9,035 nt of DNA from Spirochaetota bacterium (GTDB taxonomy: Bacteria > Spirochaetota > UBA4802 > JAFGJZ01): assembly GCA_023396615.1 (NCBI GenBank), contig JAEWVM010000084.1, positions 1-9,035 of the forward strand, given 5' to 3'. Made by a program: the position numbers and the translations under genes. The notes under the pieces are model-generated. The model did no database searches. It was not told where the DNA came from and saw only the letters and a list, made by a program, of their open reading frames with translations. Of the stretch, positions 6,469 through 9,035 are shown in pieces; within the stretch, counting starts at the first letter, position 1, and the number at the start of each line of letters is the position of its first letter.

Positions 6469-7872
6469 ATGAATACAGGTAAAATAATACAGATTGTCGG
6501 AGCGGTTATTGATGCTGAATTCGGCGACGGACAGCTTCCGGGAATTCTGAACGCTCTCATAGTTGACGTCACCGACCGCAAACTTATTCTTGAAGTAGCA
6601 CAGCATCTAGGCGGCAACATTGTTCGATGTATCGCTATGGATGCAACGGAAGGTCTGACAAGAGGCATGAAAGTAACGGATACAGGTGAGCCTATCACCG
6701 TTCCGGTCGGAAATTCAGTGCTCGGACGAATGCTTAACGTCACAGGAGACCCTATAGACGGAATGGGCGAAGTCAAAAACGCACCAAAACTTTCGATTCA
6801 CAAGGAAGCACCCGGATTTGACGAATATCTTACCAATGTTGAAATTTTCCCGACAGGAATCAAAGTAATTGATCTTCTCACTCCTTATCCAAAAGGCGGA
6901 AAAATCGGACTCTTCGGCGGGGCAGGTGTCGGCAAAACCGTCTTTTTAACTGAACTTATGAACAATGTTGCAAAAGTTCTTCAGGGAAATTCCGTATTCG
7001 CGGGTGTCGGCGAGCGTACCCGTGAAGGAAATGACCTCTGGCATGAAATGAAAGAGGCGGGAGTTCTTGAATCAACTGCACTTGTCTTCGGTCAGATGAA
7101 TGAACCTCCCGGAGCACGTCTGCGCGTTGCGCTCACCGGACTTACAATAGCGGAATATTTCAGAGATCATATGAAAAAAGATGTTCTTCTCTTCATCGAT
7201 AATATTTTCCGTTTTACTCAGGCAGGTTCGGAAGTATCTGCCCTTCTAGGTCGTATGCCGTCAGCAGTAGGTTACCAGCCGAATCTTGCAACGGAAATGG
7301 GCTCTCTACAGGAACGAATCGCTTCAACTGTAAACGGATCGATAACTTCGATTCAGGCTGTTTTTGTTCCGGCGGATGATTATACTGACCCGGCACCGGC
7401 TACTGCTTTTGTGCACTTCGACGCGACAACCAACCTCGAACGTTCAATTGCGGCAATGGGCATATATCCAGCAGTTGATCCTCTTTCTTCAACTTCGAGC
7501 GCGCTTGACCCGCGTATTGTCGGCGAACATCATTATAACACGGCAAAAGGAGTTAAGGAGATTCTTCAACGTTATGCCGAACTTAAGGATATTATTGCGA
7601 TTCTCGGGATGGATGAACTAAGCGATAATGACAAGCTCATAGTAAACCGCGCGCGCAAGGTCCAGAAATTTTTGTCTCAGCCGTTCTTTGTTGCGGAACA
7701 CTTCAGCAGCATAGAAGGGAAATATGTTAAAATTGAAGATACCATCGAGGGATTCTCGGAAATTCTGCAGGGAAAACATGATGATGTTCCGGAACAGGCT
7801 TTCATGTATGCAGGCACTATCGAAGACGTTCTTGCAAAAGCAGAATCCCTTGCTGCGACGGGAGCCGTATAA
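6469..7872 (+). CDS. atpD: F-type ATP synthase subunit beta (catalytic)
   Basis: Beta holds the three catalytic sites that make or split ATP. The 467-residue protein has Walker A GGAGVGKT at residues 150-157 (K156, T157), the catalytic glutamate E182 in GERTREGND, and Walker B LLFIDNIFRF with D244. The conserved PADDYTDPAPATAF stretch follows. In the C-terminal domain the torque-associated DELSEED loop reads DELSDND (382-388), keeping the length but replacing the last two glutamates with Asp and Asn. Length is typical. GGAG (6460-6463) is five bases before ATG 6469. The TAA stop shares a base with the atpC start. The assignment is certain and every catalytic residue looks intact. Confidence 0.98.
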   Translation: MNTGKIIQIVGAVIDAEFGDGQLPGILNALIVDVTDRKLILEVAQHLGGNIVRCIAMDATEGLTRGMKVTDTGEPITVPVGNSVLGRMLNVTGDPIDGMGEVKNAPKLSIHKEAPGFDEYLTNVEIFPTGIKVIDLLTPYPKGGKIGLFGGAGVGKTVFLTELMNNVAKVLQGNSVFAGVGERTREGNDLWHEMKEAGVLESTALVFGQMNEPPGARLRVALTGLTIAEYFRDHMKKDVLLFIDNIFRFTQAGSEVSALLGRMPSAVGYQPNLATEMGSLQERIASTVNGSITSIQAVFVPADDYTDPAPATAFVHFDATTNLERSIAAMGIYPAVDPLSSTSSALDPRIVGEHHYNTAKGVKEILQRYAELKDIIAILGMDELSDNDKLIVNRARKVQKFLSQPFFVAEHFSSIEGKYVKIEDTIEGFSEILQGKHDDVPEQAFMYAGTIEDVLAKAESLAATGAV

Positions 7873-8126
7873 TGCTGACAGCTGAGATAATTTCTCCCGA
7901 AGGCATTTTGTTCAGCGGAAAAGTTCTTTTCTTTTCCGCTCCCGGAACGGAAGGAAGCTTCGGTATTTTACGGAACCATGTTCCTTTCTGCAGTGCGCTT
8001 AAAGACGGAATTATTTCTCTTGAAATTCCTGGAATAAAAACCGGAAAACGTGAATTTAAAATTACCGGGGGATTTGTCCAAGTCTACGCCAACAACATTA
8101 CAGCTCTTGTGGAAACAGATGATTAG
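7872..8126 (+). CDS. atpC: F-type ATP synthase subunit epsilon, short form
   Basis: Epsilon binds gamma and the c-ring at the foot of the central stalk. The 84-residue product contains the N-terminal beta-sandwich only: LTAEIISPEG at the start, the GSFGIL-x-NHVPF turn at about residues 34-44, and GGFVQVYANNITALVE near the end. The usual 130-140-residue protein adds two C-terminal helices that can extend along gamma and inhibit ATP hydrolysis; here the stop codon comes right after the sandwich. Short epsilons of this kind are known in some lineages, so this is probably native rather than a truncation. ATG 7872 overlaps the atpD stop by one base. Its TAG overlaps the end of the convergent gene by four bases. 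It is the last gene of the operon. Confidence 0.94.
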   Translation: MLTAEIISPEGILFSGKVLFFSAPGTEGSFGILRNHVPFCSALKDGIISLEIPGIKTGKREFKITGGFVQVYANNITALVETDD

Positions 8127-8839
8127 GAAATAAATCCTTTTTTTCTTGCGATAGCTAAAATTGACTCTATGATTTCGTCTTCGGACAGAGTCATAGAGTT
8201 GTAAATGACGTCAAATATCGTTTTGTCAGAGGCTGCACCTTCAAAATAATTTCTGAGAGCATATCTTTCGGAATCAATTTTCTTAGTAAGAACTTTCGCC
8301 TTCTCAATAGAAATCTTTTCTCTTTCTGCAACCTGCTTTACTCTCCATTCAATCGGAGCATGCAGTCTGATATGAAGGGAATTCTCATAATGACGGGTTA
8401 TAGATGCGCCTCCCCTTCCGAGAATAATAACCCTTCCCTCCTGTGCAAATTTCGCAATAACTCTTGCAATAGCATTTCTTACTGTATCAACCGAAGGCTT
8501 TGAATATTTAGAAAATGAAAAATTAAAAAATGAACTTACAAAGTAATCATCTATTTTCTGGTAAGTCATCTCTTTCACAATTTCAGCCGGAACGCCGATC
8601 TCAGCCGCAGCCTCGGCAATAACTTCATGATTTATTCTCTTCCATTCGCAAACCTTGCCGTCAGAATCAGAGCACGAAGACAAAACAGAACATATTTTCT
8701 GAGTAATGTGATCGCCTCCGCAGCCGTATTCGCGTGAAAATGTAATAAATGGAACATATTTTGCGTTCTTGTTGTCAAAATCCGACTGAAGAGTATCCTG
8801 AACTTTTGAAGATATATAATCCGAAAAAATGGTTTTCAT
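8123..8839 (-). CDS. Cytidylate kinase-like family protein
   Basis: This 238-residue protein has the layout of the cytidylate-kinase-like family. It has ITFSREYGCGGDHI in the P-loop position (about residues 32-45), a central LGRGGASITR strand-turn (140-149), then IRLHAPIEWRVKQVAEREKI and a lid-like region with KKIDSERYALRNYF. Members resemble CMP kinase, but their real substrate is mostly untested. The P-loop lacks the GK[ST] of ordinary kinases, as is usual in this family. It carries Asp43 after the double glycine, where I recall Arg being common, and about 30 extra N-terminal residues. The gene is convergent with atpC, overlapping its last four bases. AGG lies five bases before its start codon. 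It is a separate transcription unit from the synthase, and no functional link to it is evident. Confidence 0.8.
   Translation of the reverse strand: MKTIFSDYISSKVQDTLQSDFDNKNAKYVPFITFSREYGCGGDHITQKICSVLSSCSDSDGKVCEWKRINHEVIAEAAAEIGVPAEIVKEMTYQKIDDYFVSSFFNFSFSKYSKPSVDTVRNAIARVIAKFAQEGRVIILGRGGASITRHYENSLHIRLHAPIEWRVKQVAEREKISIEKAKVLTKKIDSERYALRNYFEGAASDKTIFDVIYNSMTLSEDEIIESILAIARKKGFIS
8162..8201 (+). other. 40-nt hairpin with cUUCGg loop just after the atp operon
   Basis: ACTCTATGA (8164-8172) pairs perfectly with TCATAGAGT (8191-8199), extended outward by two G-U pairs. Inside, the stem continues through U-G, U-A and U-G pairs, one C-A mismatch, and GTC/GAC (8177-8179/8184-8186) closing a TTCG loop. 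On the + strand this gives the very stable C(UUCG)G tetraloop. It begins 36 bases after the atpC stop, inside the 3' coding end of the opposing kinase-like gene. No T tract follows directly, so it is not a standard intrinsic terminator. It could mark or protect the 3' end of the atp mRNA, or serve a factor-dependent stop. Confidence 0.5.
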
Positions 8840-8857
8840 AAAGGCCTGCCTTAGCTA

Positions 8858-8885
8858 ACCATATAAAAAAAATACCGGCAGTCAA
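8858..8885 (-). promoter_or_regulatory. Likely promoter of the cytidylate-kinase-like gene
   Basis: On the - strand, TTGACT (8885-8880, five of six to the sigma-70 -35 box) is followed after 16 bases by TATGGT (8863-8858, four of six to the -10 box), about 19 bases above the start codon at 8839. The spacer is A/T-rich. The transcript would have a short leader containing the AGG ribosome-binding site. Confidence 0.45.
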
Positions 8886-8928
8886 GTTTTATTTGTATAA
8901 ATAAACACCGAGATGATTTAATTTTTTC

Positions 8929-8955
8929 TTGCAAAGCCGTCCCCGGAATTAGAAT
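8929..8955 (+). promoter_or_regulatory. Weak promoter candidate for the right-edge gene
   Basis: TTGCAA (8929-8934) and TAGAAT (8950-8955) resemble -35 and -10 boxes facing right, but the spacer is 15 bases, shorter than optimal. They lie in the 123-base divergent gap between the kinase-like gene and the partial gene at the right edge. If real, transcription would begin at or just before the ATG at 8963, giving an almost leaderless message. The match is modest. Confidence 0.25.
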
Positions 8956-8962
8956 TGGTGAA

Positions 8963-9035
8963 ATGAGAAATACTATATATTATAAAATCTTTTCAGATGC
9001 ATTCGGCATCGCTCTGGCTGTTTTCTGCGTCGCAA
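8963..9035 (+). CDS. Partial hypothetical protein, N-terminal membrane segment
   Basis: An open frame starts at ATG 8963 and runs off the window, giving 24 complete codons. The visible part begins MRNTIYYKIFSDAFG and then turns hydrophobic (IALAVFCVA), as expected for a signal anchor or first membrane helix with a basic N-terminus. No strong Shine-Dalgarno precedes it; GGTG is only two bases upstream. The frame stays open upstream of this ATG for some distance but holds no ATG, GTG or TTG start. Too little is present to name a family. Confidence 0.45.
   Translation, partial: MRNTIYYKIFSDAFGIALAVFCVA

Noticed and set aside
6360..6776. 138-codon open frame on the - strand across the atpG/atpD junction
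   Set aside because: It is antisense to two certain genes, with low-complexity composition and no family resemblance.
7364..7621. 85-codon + strand frame inside atpD
   Set aside because: It is an out-of-frame shadow of the conserved beta sequence with no domain or ribosome-binding site.
8138..8144. T7 run 11 bases after the atpC stop as an intrinsic terminator
   Set aside because: The only stem directly before it is AGGA/TCCT, four weak pairs, too little for an intrinsic terminator.
8206..8213. TGACGTCA palindrome as an operator
   Set aside because: It lies inside the kinase-like coding sequence, encoding part of FDVI, with no second site or promoter next to it; probably chance.
8846..8881. 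CTGCC/GGCAG inverted repeat around the kinase-like gene promoter as an operator
   Set aside because: Arms are only five bases with 26 bases between them, and the pairing does not extend either way.
1..9035. A new defence, mobile or CRISPR-type system
   Set aside because: Nearly all the sequence is explained by housekeeping genes; there are no spaced repeats, transposase, nuclease or toxin-antitoxin motifs.

Overview
The window carries a complete, canonically ordered F-type ATP synthase operon on the + strand (about 1435-8126), with partial or accessory genes on both sides. From left to right: the last 68 codons of a DUF512-family radical-SAM-type protein (2-208); a membrane-anchored polyferredoxin of the NapH/YccM type (300-1187); a tRNA-Arg with anticodon CCG (1239-1310); an AtpZ-like two-helix protein; atpB, atpE, atpF, atpH (F0 plus delta); atpA, atpG, atpD, atpC (F1); a convergent cytidylate-kinase-like gene on the - strand (8123-8839); and the first 24 codons of a probable membrane protein running off the right edge (8963-9035).

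The atp genes are tightly packed. atpF/atpH and atpD/atpC overlap by one base, and atpG starts one base after the atpA stop codon. The strongest Shine-Dalgarno sequence stands before atpE, whose product is needed in many copies. AtpZ, subunit a, the c-ring and subunit b form the membrane part. Delta, alpha, gamma, beta and epsilon form the stalks and catalytic head. The ion-binding residues of subunit c (Glu60, with no Na+-type Gln or Ser-Thr ligands) point to a proton-coupled enzyme. Catalytic residues in alpha and beta are intact, so the complex looks functional.

The organism is a bacterium of moderate to low GC, and the tRNA has no encoded CCA. The DUF512 protein, the orphan polyferredoxin and the cytidylate-kinase-like protein are types common in anaerobes such as spirochaetes, Clostridia and deltaproteobacteria. 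Subunit a has a signal peptide and the swapped His/Glu pair, and epsilon lacks its C-terminal helices. These traits argue against Proteobacteria or a typical Bacillus and fit a deep-branching diderm or anaerobic lineage, but I cannot assign a phylum.

I see no new defence, mobile or regulatory system here. The points most worth a second look are a 40-nt hairpin with a cUUCGg loop just past the atp operon inside the 3' end of the opposing gene, a 50-residue tail on alpha, and the minimal epsilon subunit.
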